A stretch of 64,000 nucleotides of DNA from an uncultured Thiothrix sp. (GTDB lineage Bacteria; Pseudomonadota; Gammaproteobacteria; Thiotrichales; Thiotrichaceae), in NCBI RefSeq assembly GCF_937873765.1, contig NZ_CALMZC010000001.1:34166-98165 (forward strand), read 5' to 3'. A program made the translations under genes and the position numbers. Below the pieces are notes generated by a model, which searched no databases, was not told the DNA's origin, and saw only the letters and a list, made by a program, of their open reading frames with translations. How positions within the stretch are numbered: the stretch's first letter is position 1; the number at the start of each line of letters is the position of its first letter. Of this stretch, positions 47,301-54,951 are shown one piece after another.

Positions 47301-47433
47301 GCCGGAGGATCAGGCTGAACAGGATTGGAGCTTAGAAACTCGTGAGCAAGCTATGCGCCAAGTGATTGAGCAGTTTTTGCAAGAGCAGGGCGCGGGGAGT
47401 CAGGGCGATAAACCCATGAGGACTCTTGAGTAA
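44329..47433 (+). CDS. NACHT-domain NTPase with Arg-Ser/Leu-Ser repeat tract
   Basis: A 1034-residue STAND NTPase. A short N-terminal linker (residues 1-90, no enzyme domain) leads into the NACHT module: Walker A (VISGRPGAGKTTLV, about 94-107), Walker B (LIIFDGVDEVGSLEVRERL, about 193-211), the sensor RFLVTGRPSGLEGI and the winged-helix region ending HLSFQEYLCAEFL. Residues 430-790 are helical without a recognised repeat. Residues 792-845 are 27 tandem RS or LS dipeptides, followed by a Trp-rich acidic C-terminal domain of about 190 residues. Bacterial NACHT proteins include antiphage proteins, so a defence role with the KAP partner is plausible but inferred. It converges on the HAD gene with a 1-nt gap. 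Confidence 0.88.
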   Translation: MSDLQSVAEKNARFKARGVYYRWLVQQYGSIPLMEMADDPDPISLRQIYIPLRLGEEDMDENAMNPPEKFEEETEANLLGVDAFTAVVNERFLVISGRPGAGKTTLVKALVHELCGDYDSRFRQQMQEKHGNVFVIPIILRELPRLAEVSSLAELLAMWWQRQAELNRLQAFVEALDLARLKASLELDRLTPLIIFDGVDEVGSLEVRERLFAFALQACDTLRFLVTGRPSGLEGINKQLTRFVNNDAIVQAWRYILPLTRPQIESFITKWYQLRPEWVMRFQSGTDDFRKALSDPNRAHLLSLARRPIFLALMALVHCTRNEMPHGRAALYRAIVDLYLERQQRNRRLKQRPDGSPMPQWDSNEPRIALGYLAWLSMQKGSEKAEDAGADERRIIWQKDDLLDTLRSLLSNSKQVRFSEIKLDQAESLLDYYLYPAGLLVEPAEGQIQFAHLSFQEYLCAEFLQARMTGLKLEKEWKEKILVMLSKPGWYEVALLLLAVHAERTQNQGHFELLGLLDLAQAEQARLFYLGLLGRELPVKDEERLQWLPALMIAAMLHPKLEEISKLSAWPKLAEAGLTYIIALLADFDPEQQWAFLLDKLEKNPPTYIQDNVALKEWQENAKQRWLNPVEGESWEVAFGAQEARNHAVLNLLIEASWGIDLEDSWQPLKDQRLDKLIASVCKEQDWLWKKTTEANQWECSRSLLYSEVLFNTQQASQFQLQQQTPLSAWLLQGEAFDTVIYIYDVVSFPSIFTSIYPEQALTIQRSRLSLAYYQYLQFLEFATISQQFEQRSRSLSLSRSRSLSLSRSRSLSLSRSRSLSRSRSLSRSLSRSRSRSRSLSLSRSLPWYANNKTLLADLEKVVDQTSPTDELVEPVYLAVLGFAYNWAAWDWFSEQVENPQLVIKRGGRVAEPLPKELGLFDEQGLPYTQQKWFNLVKLQAWASNPDNWLAWVFPEGLNAADEALLRADIAELQPHDWSPDGFMEAVLADWPEDQAEQDWSLETREQAMRQVIEQFLQEQGAGSQGDKPMRTLE
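46702..46863 (+). repeat. 27-copy hexanucleotide tandem repeat inside the NACHT gene
   Basis: Exactly 162 bp of pure CGGTCG or CTGTCG units encode 16 Arg-Ser and 11 Leu-Ser dipeptides. The first 12 units form three copies of a 24-bp higher-order unit (RSRSLSLS). Because each unit is 6 bp, gain or loss of copies keeps the frame and only changes the length and charge of the linker. The tract is far richer in G and C than the rest of the gene. Confidence 0.95.
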
Positions 47434-47434
47434 T

Positions 47435-48025
47435 TTAAACGAGTAGTTCCCGCAAGCTGCTAATGCACCAATCCGCATGCTCCCGCGCTGGAAATGCTGC
47501 GCTGGGGTCAATATAGAGAGTCCTAGTGCCTGCTGCCCGCCCAGCTTGGAGGTCATACACAAAATCACCCACCATTACGGCTGCCTGCGGTGGTGCTTGC
47601 CATTGCGCTAATAAGCGTTGAATACCGGCTGGATGTGGTTTAGGTGGAGCACAATCACGGCTGACTAAATCCGCTGCTGCAAAATGCTGAGCTAAACCAG
47701 CGGCAGCTAAAGTCACTTGGGTATTAAGCACACTATTGCGCGTGAGAATGCCGACTCGTGCGCCTTGTGCGCTTAAATAGTTTAATAATTCCAGCGCACC
47801 TTCAGCCGCTTCTGATAGTTTGGCAATCTCTAATTCAATCGCTTGTAAGCGTTCATAAAGAGGGGCTGCCGTTGCAGGCGGCAGAGTGGCTAAGCTTTCC
47901 AGAATGGTTTGATCGGCTGGCAAACCTAAGGCTTGACGAATAGCACTAAAGTCATGCTTGGCAAGCGTTAAAGTGCCATCCATATCAAAAATCCAGTATT
48001 TAGAGCTGATCAAGGGGTGTGGCAT
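47435..48025 (-). CDS. HAD-family phosphatase (phosphoglycolate-phosphatase-like)
   Basis: A 196-residue haloacid-dehalogenase-type hydrolase. Motif I is YWIFDMDGTLTLAKHDF with the nucleophilic Asp and the second Asp, motif II is ARVGILTRNS, and the lysine and acidic motifs are PKPHPAG and AVMVGDFVYDLQAG. The small helical cap between motifs I and II is that of Gph/YqaB-like subfamily I enzymes. The substrate is probably a small phosphorylated metabolite but cannot be told. It stands alone, converging with the NACHT gene. Confidence 0.88.
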   Translation of the reverse strand: MPHPLISSKYWIFDMDGTLTLAKHDFSAIRQALGLPADQTILESLATLPPATAAPLYERLQAIELEIAKLSEAAEGALELLNYLSAQGARVGILTRNSVLNTQVTLAAAGLAQHFAAADLVSRDCAPPKPHPAGIQRLLAQWQAPPQAAVMVGDFVYDLQAGRAAGTRTLYIDPSAAFPAREHADWCISSLRELLV

Positions 48026-48170
48026 AGTGATTTTCCAAAGCTGTTAGCCTGTGTATCTTAACGAGCCAGTGTCTGCTTTGACTAGATTAAGTTGAGTGGA
48101 GTGCAGTATTGCTCTTAAGCCTAAGGCTCTGCCATATTAGGTAAATGATTTAGGTAAAGGAACACTTAGT

Positions 48171-49019
48171 ATGCTGCCCATTTTCACGCCTGCGCCCCTC
48201 ATACCTTGGACGGTGGCAAGTCCTTTTAAAATGCGTCCCGGTTTGTCACGTCTCGAGGAACTCGTCTTTAGTTTATTTCAATGTGATGACTTAGCGGCGC
48301 AGTATGCTGAGCGTAAACGGCAATTGCTCAATGAGCAGCGGCAGCAGGTCTTAATGGGTGAAGCTGATCCCGCTGTTTTAGTGGAAATTGCTAAACACTA
48401 TCAACAGCAAACGGCTATTCAGCTAGACGCAGAGGTTGAAGCGCTGACTTTAGGGATGCAGGAGGATTTTGTGATTCTGCATGATGAGCTACAAGGCGAG
48501 CGCTGGGATATGAACGCCCGCTTTTTGTCGGTGTGTTTCCCCTCGAATTGGAATCCCAGTGAGAAATTGGGCTTAAATTTCCACGCGATTCATGCGCCAG
48601 TGGCGGATAATGCGCTGTTACAAGCAGGTGCCAAAGGGATTATAGATCTGGCTTTTCGCAAACAGCCGATGCTGCGGCATGTATGGTTATTAACACCCAA
48701 TAGCGATTTGCCTTCTCATCCTTTACAACGCCCGCGTTTGTGGGGCGATGCCATGCAACAAGCAGACAGCGGTTTATTGTTAGAGCAGCTTTATTTTCGG
48801 GTAGAGCGGCAAACCACTTTACCTTTGCCAGCTTTAAAACGGGGAGTGTTCTTCATTCGAGTGATGGTCGCGCCTTTAGTCGATGTACTAAGACTTGAGC
48901 CTGAGCGCGCTCAGCAATTAGCAGCAGCGCTCGCGTCGATGAGTGCAAATATTTTGGCCTATCGTGGGATGACTGGTGCCTTACCTCGTTTATTAACTGA
49001 ATTGGAGCACTTTGGCTAA
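48171..49019 (+). CDS. DUF3445 haem-dependent oxidative N-demethylase-like protein
   Basis: A 282-residue protein of the DUF3445 family, whose best-studied members are haem-dependent oxidative N-demethylase subunits. Family blocks visible are FKMRPGLSRL at the N-terminus, LQEDF-like LGMQEDFVIL, FLSVCFPSNWNPSEKLGLNF followed by HAIHAPVADN, and YFRVERQTTLPLPALKRGVF. The usual partner subunits (ferredoxin reductase, glycine-cleavage-like) are not adjacent, so the physiological substrate is unclear. AAGGAAC lies about 9 nt before ATG 48171. Confidence 0.75.
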   Translation: MLPIFTPAPLIPWTVASPFKMRPGLSRLEELVFSLFQCDDLAAQYAERKRQLLNEQRQQVLMGEADPAVLVEIAKHYQQQTAIQLDAEVEALTLGMQEDFVILHDELQGERWDMNARFLSVCFPSNWNPSEKLGLNFHAIHAPVADNALLQAGAKGIIDLAFRKQPMLRHVWLLTPNSDLPSHPLQRPRLWGDAMQQADSGLLLEQLYFRVERQTTLPLPALKRGVFFIRVMVAPLVDVLRLEPERAQQLAAALASMSANILAYRGMTGALPRLLTELEHFG

Positions 49020-49037
49020 GCCTCAGCAGCTATAAAT

Positions 49038-49817
49038 TTAAGGGCAAGCGCGAGAGTGCCAGCGCCCGCGTTTAATTTCGCCCATACAGCCATTGATAAT
49101 GGAAGGTGTGTTGGCAGCACATTGGCCTTCGCTCGCTCGTGGATTGCGATCTTTGGCTAGGCAAACTTGGCTGCTACATTGTTTGCCATCGGTGCATAAG
49201 CGCCCTGCATCTTTATAACTGAGATTACAGCCCTTTACACCGCGACTAATAAACTCCCATTTGCCCCCTTGGGCTTGGCATTTTTGCTGTTCACTCGCCA
49301 CAGGTGGTTTAGGCGGAGTTGGTGGCGTGGGTGTTGTGGCAGGTACTCCATCCAGCTTCAGGTTGAAGCGGTTTTTGAGTGGCGTTTCTAATCCACCTTT
49401 GAGAGCTTGTTGGCAGGTCGTGGCAATCGGATTGCTTGGCAAATGAGTGCTGAGGAAAATAGGAATAGGCTTATAGCCCCGAATGAATCTAGGGCGGAGC
49501 TTAGGATATTTCTTTTTGAATGCCATTAGTTCGGCAGGAGGTAAAGGGCGTGCAAAATACATCGTCCGAGGATAGCTAGGAATCACCAAGCGATAGTAGC
49601 CCCCTTTATTACTGGTCGCACTCGCTTGCAGTTTAGTATCGCAGTTATAGAAATAAGCTTTCACCGTAGCATTTGCAACCGGTTTGCCATCTTGTAGGAC
49701 TTGTCCAGCAATTTCTAAATTCTTTAATGGCACGGGTGGAGGGGCTGGTTTAGCCGCCACGGTTTGAGTTGCCAATCCTAAAACTAATAATATCAATCCA
49801 TAAAGTTTTAAACGCAT
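49038..49817 (-). CDS. Secreted protein with Ig-like N-domain and Cys-rich C-domain
   Basis: A 259-residue exported protein with a signal peptide (LYGLILLVLGLATQTVAA). Residues about 30-95 look like a carboxypeptidase-regulatory/CNA-B beta sandwich (IAGQVLQDGKPVANATVKAY, then SNKGGYYRLVIP). A proline-threonine linker (TPTPPTPPKPP) follows. The C-terminal 80 residues contain about nine cysteines (KCQAQGGKWEFISRGVKGCN, GRLCTDGKQCSSQVCLA, NGCMGEIKRGRWHSRACP), likely disulfide-bonded outside the cytoplasm. The function is unknown. AAGGA precedes ATG 49817 with good spacing. Confidence 0.7.
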   Translation of the reverse strand: MRLKLYGLILLVLGLATQTVAAKPAPPPVPLKNLEIAGQVLQDGKPVANATVKAYFYNCDTKLQASATSNKGGYYRLVIPSYPRTMYFARPLPPAELMAFKKKYPKLRPRFIRGYKPIPIFLSTHLPSNPIATTCQQALKGGLETPLKNRFNLKLDGVPATTPTPPTPPKPPVASEQQKCQAQGGKWEFISRGVKGCNLSYKDAGRLCTDGKQCSSQVCLAKDRNPRASEGQCAANTPSIINGCMGEIKRGRWHSRACP

Positions 49818-49927
49818 AACAGATCCTTAAGTTTAAACCGCAGCAGTGTCTATAAAACTTTGCTAAAGGTAAAGACAGAGCGCGTTAATTTAAATTCCTA
49901 GGATAATAGTTTAATCAGGAGGTCAAG

Positions 49928-50422
49928 ATGAAACTGCGTTTATTTATGCTAAACGCCTGCTTGTTGAGCCTTAGTTTTTCAAGTGTGCAGGCTTTTACTG
50001 GCCCAGCGATGTATGCGGTGGTTTGGGTAAAAAGTGAGGATAGTTTGCGCTTAAGAGCAGGGCCTGCAACGAGTTATAAGATTCTGAAAAATATTCCCTT
50101 CAATGCGATCAAAGTAAAAAATCTTGGCAGTCGCACCGCTAACGGTTGGTGCAAAGTGCAGTATCTCGGCGTGAGTGGCTGGTCTTTTTGTAAATACCTC
50201 GGTGAATCTTCGGGAGCGCGTTATTACTCCTCACAGGGTTATACTGGCTCTTTGAGGTTTTACCAGCAAGCCAGCAGTAAAGCTGCAGTAGCAGGCATGT
50301 TGCCTGAATATGCCACAGGTATTGAAGGTTTAGACGCTTGCGTAAGCACTTGGTGTCGGATTCGCTACGACGGCAAATTAGGTTGGGTACAGCGCAAGTA
50401 TCTGGCTAGTTGGCAGTTTTAA
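49928..50422 (+). CDS. Exported SH3-domain protein
   Basis: A 164-residue protein with a signal peptide (LNACLLSLSFSSVQA). It has two bacterial SH3 (SH3b) modules: residues about 30-90 (VKSEDSLRLRAGPATSYKIL, then NGWCKVQYLGVSGWSFCKYL) and about 100-164 (LRFYQQASSKAAVAGMLPEY, then TWCRIRYDGKLGWVQRKYLA). SH3b domains typically bind cell-wall components. A strong AGGAGGT is 4-5 nt before ATG 49928. It diverges from the Cys-rich secreted protein gene. Confidence 0.83.
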   Translation: MKLRLFMLNACLLSLSFSSVQAFTGPAMYAVVWVKSEDSLRLRAGPATSYKILKNIPFNAIKVKNLGSRTANGWCKVQYLGVSGWSFCKYLGESSGARYYSSQGYTGSLRFYQQASSKAAVAGMLPEYATGIEGLDACVSTWCRIRYDGKLGWVQRKYLASWQF

Positions 50423-50474
50423 AATTATCTAATGATTTTAATGCTAGGGATCTATGAGCTTTTAGTTGACTAGC

Positions 50475-50493
50475 TGATAAGGACTTTATCAGT
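50475..50493. terminator. Small hairpin downstream of the SH3-protein gene
   Basis: CTGATAA and TTATCAG form a 7-bp stem with a 5-nt loop between the SH3 gene and the UDG-family gene. There is no T run, so a terminator role is only tentative. Confidence 0.3.
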
Positions 50494-50548
50494 CTAAAGC
50501 CTTGGAATGCTATGCTAGTGAACTGACACTCCATTAAGAGGCTGATGC

Positions 50549-51208
50549 TTGAAACCGGTCAATCTGCCATTAAGAGTTATTAATCCCGCTACTGCTTTGC
50601 TGCAACATCAAACGCAGCTAAAAGCATGCCAGCTTTGCCCTCACATGCTTCGCCCTGTTATTACCTGCCAGCCGGTGTTGTCGCCCGTTATTTTACTTGG
50701 CCAAGCACCCGGTATTCATGAAGCGAAGGTTATGCAGCCTTTTGGTTGGACAGCAGGGAAAACTTTATTTCAGTGGTTTAGTAGTATTGGCTTGGCTGAG
50801 GCTCAATTTCGTGAGCGCGTCTATATGGCGGCGGTCTGCCGCTGTTTTCCGGGGAAAAACCAGAAGGGCAGTGGGGATCGAGTACCTTCAGCAGAGGAAA
50901 TCAGTAATTGTGCAAGTTGGTTAGATGTGGAGTTACAACTGATGCAACCTCATTTGCTAATTTTGGTGGGAAAGTTAGCTATACAACAGTTTTTGTCGGC
51001 TAGAAAATTAGAAGAAGTAGTAGGGCGTGTGCATCAGCGTCAATTAGCCGAAAAGACGGTGGATTTATTGCCGCTACCGCATCCTTCAGGTTTATCAACT
51101 TGGCCACATACGGAGCCGGGCAAGACTTTATTGCGCCAAGCCTTACAAACTTTGCAGGAGCATCCAATTTGGCAGCAACTTGTGCACGCTGAGCTAAAAG
51201 CTGGTTAA
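50549..51208 (+). CDS. Uracil-DNA-glycosylase-family protein
   Basis: A 219-residue protein of the Fe-S type UDG superfamily, which removes uracil or deaminated bases from DNA. The N-terminal CxxC pair (LKACQLCPHMLRPV), motif 1 (VILLGQAPGIHEAKVMQPFG), TAGKTLFQWF and the C-terminal motif PLPHPSGLSTW are present. The start is TTG 50549 with AAGAGG 8 nt upstream; no ATG in frame fits. It stands upstream of DUF2750 and cvfB on the same strand and may share a transcript. Confidence 0.82.
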   Translation: MKPVNLPLRVINPATALLQHQTQLKACQLCPHMLRPVITCQPVLSPVILLGQAPGIHEAKVMQPFGWTAGKTLFQWFSSIGLAEAQFRERVYMAAVCRCFPGKNQKGSGDRVPSAEEISNCASWLDVELQLMQPHLLILVGKLAIQQFLSARKLEEVVGRVHQRQLAEKTVDLLPLPHPSGLSTWPHTEPGKTLLRQALQTLQEHPIWQQLVHAELKAG

Positions 51209-51277
51209 AGAAACTGCTTATCGAAGTCTGACATGCTATGCTTAAAACCATTATCCGCTGCTATTAGTGAGACCCCT

Positions 51278-51655
51278 ATGAGTAATCCCGACGCTGAATA
51301 CGAAGCTAACTATGATGCTTTTATCGCTGAAATCAAACAAACCGGAGAAGTCTGGGGTTTATGCACTGATGAAGATGATTGGGCAGTGTGTGCCTCTTCC
51401 GCTTATGAAGATACCGACGTCATGCCATTTTGGTCATCAGAAGCTGCTGCACAGGCGCAATGTGTGGGTGAGTGGGAAGTGTTTCATGCCCAAGCCATTC
51501 CTTTAGAAGAGTTTTTGAATGATTGGCTACCTGGCATGCATGAAGATGATGTGATGGTAGGACCCAATTGGGATGAGAATCTTGAAGGTTTAGAAGTAGA
51601 GCCTGCGGATGTTGCGCTTGAGTTAGACGACGAAGTGCCTGAAGCAAATGCTTAA
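51278..51655 (+). CDS. DUF2750 family protein
   Basis: A 125-residue acidic cytoplasmic protein. The DUF2750 core is clear (EVWGLCTDEDDWAVCASSAY, FWSSEAAAQAQCVGEW, IPLEEFLNDWLPGMHEDDVM). The function of the family is not known. The frame is open from 51233, but ATG 51278 gives the family N-terminus. Its last 8 bp overlap the start of the cvfB-like gene, so the two are translationally coupled. Confidence 0.8.
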   Translation: MSNPDAEYEANYDAFIAEIKQTGEVWGLCTDEDDWAVCASSAYEDTDVMPFWSSEAAAQAQCVGEWEVFHAQAIPLEEFLNDWLPGMHEDDVMVGPNWDENLEGLEVEPADVALELDDEVPEANA

Positions 51656-52478
51656 AATTGGTCAATTTAATTCGCTAAGACTAACGCGCTTAGCGGATGC
51701 AGGTGTGTATTTAGACGCTGGCAGTTATGGCGAAATCCTGCTGCCACGTCGTTATGTGCCAGCGAATGCACGGCCTGAAAGTATGCTTGAAGTCTTCGTC
51801 TATCTGGATTCTGAAGACCGCTTAATAGCCACGACTGAGCGTCCTCATTTGCAGGTCGGTGAATGCGCTTATTTAAAAGCAGTCGACTCGAGTCGACATG
51901 GCGCTTTTTTTGATTGGGGCTTAACTAAGGATTTGCTAGTTCCTTATAACGAGCAAGAGCGCCCGATTGAAGTGGGTAAGTTTTATGTGGTACATGCTTT
52001 CTTAGATGAACGCACTGAAAGTATTGTGGGGACGACGCAGTTAGCACAGCATCTGAATGAATTTAGTTATTATTTCAAGCCAAGCCAAGCCGTTAATTTG
52101 TTGATTTATGCTCGTGATGAATTCGGTTATCGAGCGGTTGTTAATCAAACCCATCTAGGTTTGTTATACCAAAATGAAGTGTTTCAAAATTTACGGATTG
52201 GCGATCAGGTCAGTGGTTATATTCAGCAAATCCGCCCTGATCGGAAAATTGATCTGACCTTGCGTAAGCCCGGTGTTGTAGTCGAGGATGCGTTGGCTCA
52301 GCAGATTTTGGTACATTTAAAGCAGTGTGGTGGGAGTTCTAACTTCACTGATAAAACACCCCCTGAACAAATCTATGCAGAGTTTAAGGTGAGTAAAGCA
52401 CATTTCAAACGGGCTTTGGGTTTGTTATATAAGCAAAAGTTGATTCAATTGACCCCAGAGAAAACCACGCTACTTTAA
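51648..52478 (+). CDS. cvfB: S1-domain RNA-binding protein, CvfB family
   Basis: A 276-residue protein with tandem S1-like OB folds (GVYLDAGSYGEILLPRRYVP, AFFDWGLTKDLLVPYNEQ, GLLYQNEVFQNLRIGDQVSG) and a C-terminal winged helix (EIYAEFKVSKAH-like region: IYAEFKVSKAHFKRALGLLY). CvfB proteins bind RNA and affect virulence-factor expression in Gram-positives; the role in Proteobacteria is unclear. The gene overlaps DUF2750 by 8 bp. Confidence 0.87.
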   Translation: MLKIGQFNSLRLTRLADAGVYLDAGSYGEILLPRRYVPANARPESMLEVFVYLDSEDRLIATTERPHLQVGECAYLKAVDSSRHGAFFDWGLTKDLLVPYNEQERPIEVGKFYVVHAFLDERTESIVGTTQLAQHLNEFSYYFKPSQAVNLLIYARDEFGYRAVVNQTHLGLLYQNEVFQNLRIGDQVSGYIQQIRPDRKIDLTLRKPGVVVEDALAQQILVHLKQCGGSSNFTDKTPPEQIYAEFKVSKAHFKRALGLLYKQKLIQLTPEKTTLL

Positions 52479-52591
52479 ACCTAAAATTCACTCTTCTGTT
52501 CATAACACCACACAAGCAGTATAGAGATTTCCCAATGCCTAGATTCTTCTCTATAGTGTGACCATACTTATACAAGGGTGTTACAGGGTCG

Positions 52592-53551
52592 ATGGTCAAG
52601 CTAACTAAGCAAGCTACTATGCAAGCAGAAGCGCTATTTCCTATTGGTACTGTCTCTGAGCAAACTGGCGTACATTCTGTAACCCTCCGTGCTTGGGAGC
52701 GCCGTTATGGGTTGCTCCGGCCTTCACGCACGCCTAAAGGCCATCGCCTCTACAGTCAGCAAGATATTCAGCGCGTTAAGCAAGTCTTACATTTATTGGA
52801 GCAAGGTATCCCTGTCAGTCGTGCTCAAGAAATTTTGCGCAAGCACGCTACTGAAGCTGGTACTGATCTGGCTGAGCAAGTTAAATTAGTGGCTGGTGAA
52901 GATCCGTGGAAGCAATATACTAGTCTGTGTCGCCGCTCGATTTACAAGCTCGATGCGAAGGCTCTTGAAAAGGTGATTGATGAAGCGATTGCCTCTTATT
53001 CCTTAGAAATTGTTGCCCACAAATTACTTTTGCCTTTGTGCACCGACCTGTACGGGCAATGTTGTTTGTTAACCTCTACTAAGGCGGATCACGCGTTCTG
53101 GTATCAATTTCTCTCAGCCAAACTAAGTGCTTATTATCTGAATACTCATATGCAGTCGCGCAATAATGGGTTTCGGGTGATAGTGATTGGAGTCAGTTGT
53201 CAGATGGTTTATCTGCAAACTTTGATGTTGGCTTGCTCCTTAGGTATGCAGGGTTTTCAAGTGAGCTTACTTGGGGCTGATTGTCGCCCTGAGCATTTAC
53301 CTTTGGTATTAGAGCGTTCGCAGTTTGATTCGCTAATTTATTGTAATCCAGATGCGGAAGTGCTGGCCGGTCTAGAGGTGCTGTCACGCATGACCAAAAC
53401 CGAACTACTGGTGCATTATTTAGAATCTGCTAAGCAACCTGTTCTACCCGAAACGCTTAAACTCTTGCCCCTAGCTTTTAATGAAGCTTCCCTGCAATTA
53501 GAGTCTTTGCTGTTAACGCGAACTCCTTCCCCTCTTGATCGCCACGAATGA
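52592..53551 (+). CDS. MerR-family regulator paired with photolyase
   Basis: A 319-residue regulator. The N-terminal MerR helix-turn-helix is clear (FPIGTVSEQTGVHSVTLRAW, then RYGLLRPSRTPKGHRLYSQQ). The C-terminal 200 residues follow the layout of the B12-binding part of LitR/CarH photoreceptors, but the DxHxxG cobalamin motif and the adjacent W-x9-EH light-sensing residues are absent, so it is probably a B12-independent relative. It is joined to the photolyase gene by an ATGA overlap, as in many light- or stress-induced pairs. An alternative start is ATG 52619. Confidence 0.85.
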   Translation: MVKLTKQATMQAEALFPIGTVSEQTGVHSVTLRAWERRYGLLRPSRTPKGHRLYSQQDIQRVKQVLHLLEQGIPVSRAQEILRKHATEAGTDLAEQVKLVAGEDPWKQYTSLCRRSIYKLDAKALEKVIDEAIASYSLEIVAHKLLLPLCTDLYGQCCLLTSTKADHAFWYQFLSAKLSAYYLNTHMQSRNNGFRVIVIGVSCQMVYLQTLMLACSLGMQGFQVSLLGADCRPEHLPLVLERSQFDSLIYCNPDAEVLAGLEVLSRMTKTELLVHYLESAKQPVLPETLKLLPLAFNEASLQLESLLLTRTPSPLDRHE

Positions 53552-54951
53552 CTTGCGCCTTAGTTTGGTTTCGCCAAGATTTACGTTTAGCCGATAATCC
53601 TGCTTGGTGGGAAGCTTGCGACCGTTGTCAGCAAGTCATTCCAGTCTTCATTGATGACCCAACACCCACTAGCTTAAGCCAATTAGGTGCTGCCAGTCGT
53701 GTTTGGTTGCAGCATAGCTTAGCGAGTTTAGAGCAAACTTTGCAGGTTCGTGGAAGTCGTCTGATTCTGCGCCAAGGCTCAGCTTTAGCAGTTTTACAAA
53801 CTTTAATTCGCGAAACAGGTGCGACTCATCTATTTTGGAATCGCTGTTATGACCCAGCTAGCCTAGAGCGTGATAAAGCGATTAAGGCTGCTCTAAAAGA
53901 AGATTTATCTGTACAAAGTTTTAATGCGGCTTTGCTGCGCGAACCTTGGCAAGTCCTGAAAAATGATGGACAACCTTATAAAGTCTATACGCCGTTTTGG
54001 AAAGCTTTACTTAAACTAGGTATTACTCAAGAGCTTTTACCTGAACCTAATACTATTCCCAAGCCCAGTCAATGGCCGTACTCTTTAGTTTTGAATGATT
54101 TGCAACTGTTACCCAAGATTCGTTGGGATCAAGGGATGATGCAAACTTGGCAAGTGGGTGAGTTAGCCGCTTTAAACAAGCTGATGAATTTTCTAGAAAC
54201 TACGGTCACTGATTATAAAACAGCACGTGATCAACCTGCTGTTTTAGGTACGTCACGTTTGTCACCGCATTTACATTTTGGTGAAATCAGCCCAAGGCAA
54301 GTTGCTTTTCTCGCCCAGCAGTATTTGGCTGAGCATCCAGAGTCCAGTATGGGTGTGCAACATTTTGTGCAAGAACTGGCTTGGCGGGAGTTTGCTTGGT
54401 ATTTGCTGTATCACTTCCCACAAACCCTGAGTGAGCCATTAGACCAACGCTTCAAAAAATTTCAGTGGGAACAGGGTTATGAAGTGCAGTTACAGTGTTG
54501 GCAGCAAGGGCAAACTGGGATTCCGATTGTCGATGCAGGTATGCGCGAGCTATGGCAAACGGGTTGGATGCATAATCGCGTGCGCATGATCGTGGCTTCA
54601 CTCTTAACTAAGAATTTGTTGATTCCGTGGCAAGTCGGTGAAGCTTGGTTTCGCGATACCTTAGTGGATGCTGATTTGGCAAATAATATATTAGGTTGGC
54701 AATGGGTCGCAGGTTGTGGAGCAGATGCAGCGCCGTATTTTCGGATTTTTAACCCGATTTTACAGGGTGAGAAATTCGATCCGCAAGGCGACTATGTACG
54801 CAAGTGGGTGCCTGAATTAGCAGGCAGGGCAGCCAAGGAGCTTCACCATCCACGTGTGTTAGGTGATGGTTGGAAATATCCTTGGCCCATCACCGATTTA
54901 GCGCTCAGTCGGCAGCGTGCCTTAGAGCGTTATGCACAGCTTAAAGCTTAG
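53548..54951 (+). CDS. phrB: Deoxyribodipyrimidine photolyase
   Basis: A 467-residue photolyase/cryptochrome that repairs UV-induced pyrimidine dimers with light. The antenna-domain start (LVWFRQDLRLADNPAWWEAC) and the FAD-binding region (SRLSPHLHFGEISPRQVAFL, then GIPIVDAGMRELWQTGWMHN, RVRMIVASLLTKNLL, DADLANNILGWQWVAGCGAD) are complete, including the tryptophans used for electron transfer. The MerR gene precedes it with an overlap. Its last 4 bp overlap the convergent SPOR lipoprotein gene. Confidence 0.95.
   Translation: MTCALVWFRQDLRLADNPAWWEACDRCQQVIPVFIDDPTPTSLSQLGAASRVWLQHSLASLEQTLQVRGSRLILRQGSALAVLQTLIRETGATHLFWNRCYDPASLERDKAIKAALKEDLSVQSFNAALLREPWQVLKNDGQPYKVYTPFWKALLKLGITQELLPEPNTIPKPSQWPYSLVLNDLQLLPKIRWDQGMMQTWQVGELAALNKLMNFLETTVTDYKTARDQPAVLGTSRLSPHLHFGEISPRQVAFLAQQYLAEHPESSMGVQHFVQELAWREFAWYLLYHFPQTLSEPLDQRFKKFQWEQGYEVQLQCWQQGQTGIPIVDAGMRELWQTGWMHNRVRMIVASLLTKNLLIPWQVGEAWFRDTLVDADLANNILGWQWVAGCGADAAPYFRIFNPILQGEKFDPQGDYVRKWVPELAGRAAKELHHPRVLGDGWKYPWPITDLALSRQRALERYAQLKA

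Noticed and set aside
51882..51897. A perfect 16-bp palindrome GTCGACTCGAGTCGAC
   Set aside because: It lies inside the cvfB coding sequence, encodes ordinary residues (VDSSRH) and has no neighbouring regulatory context; it is probably chance.
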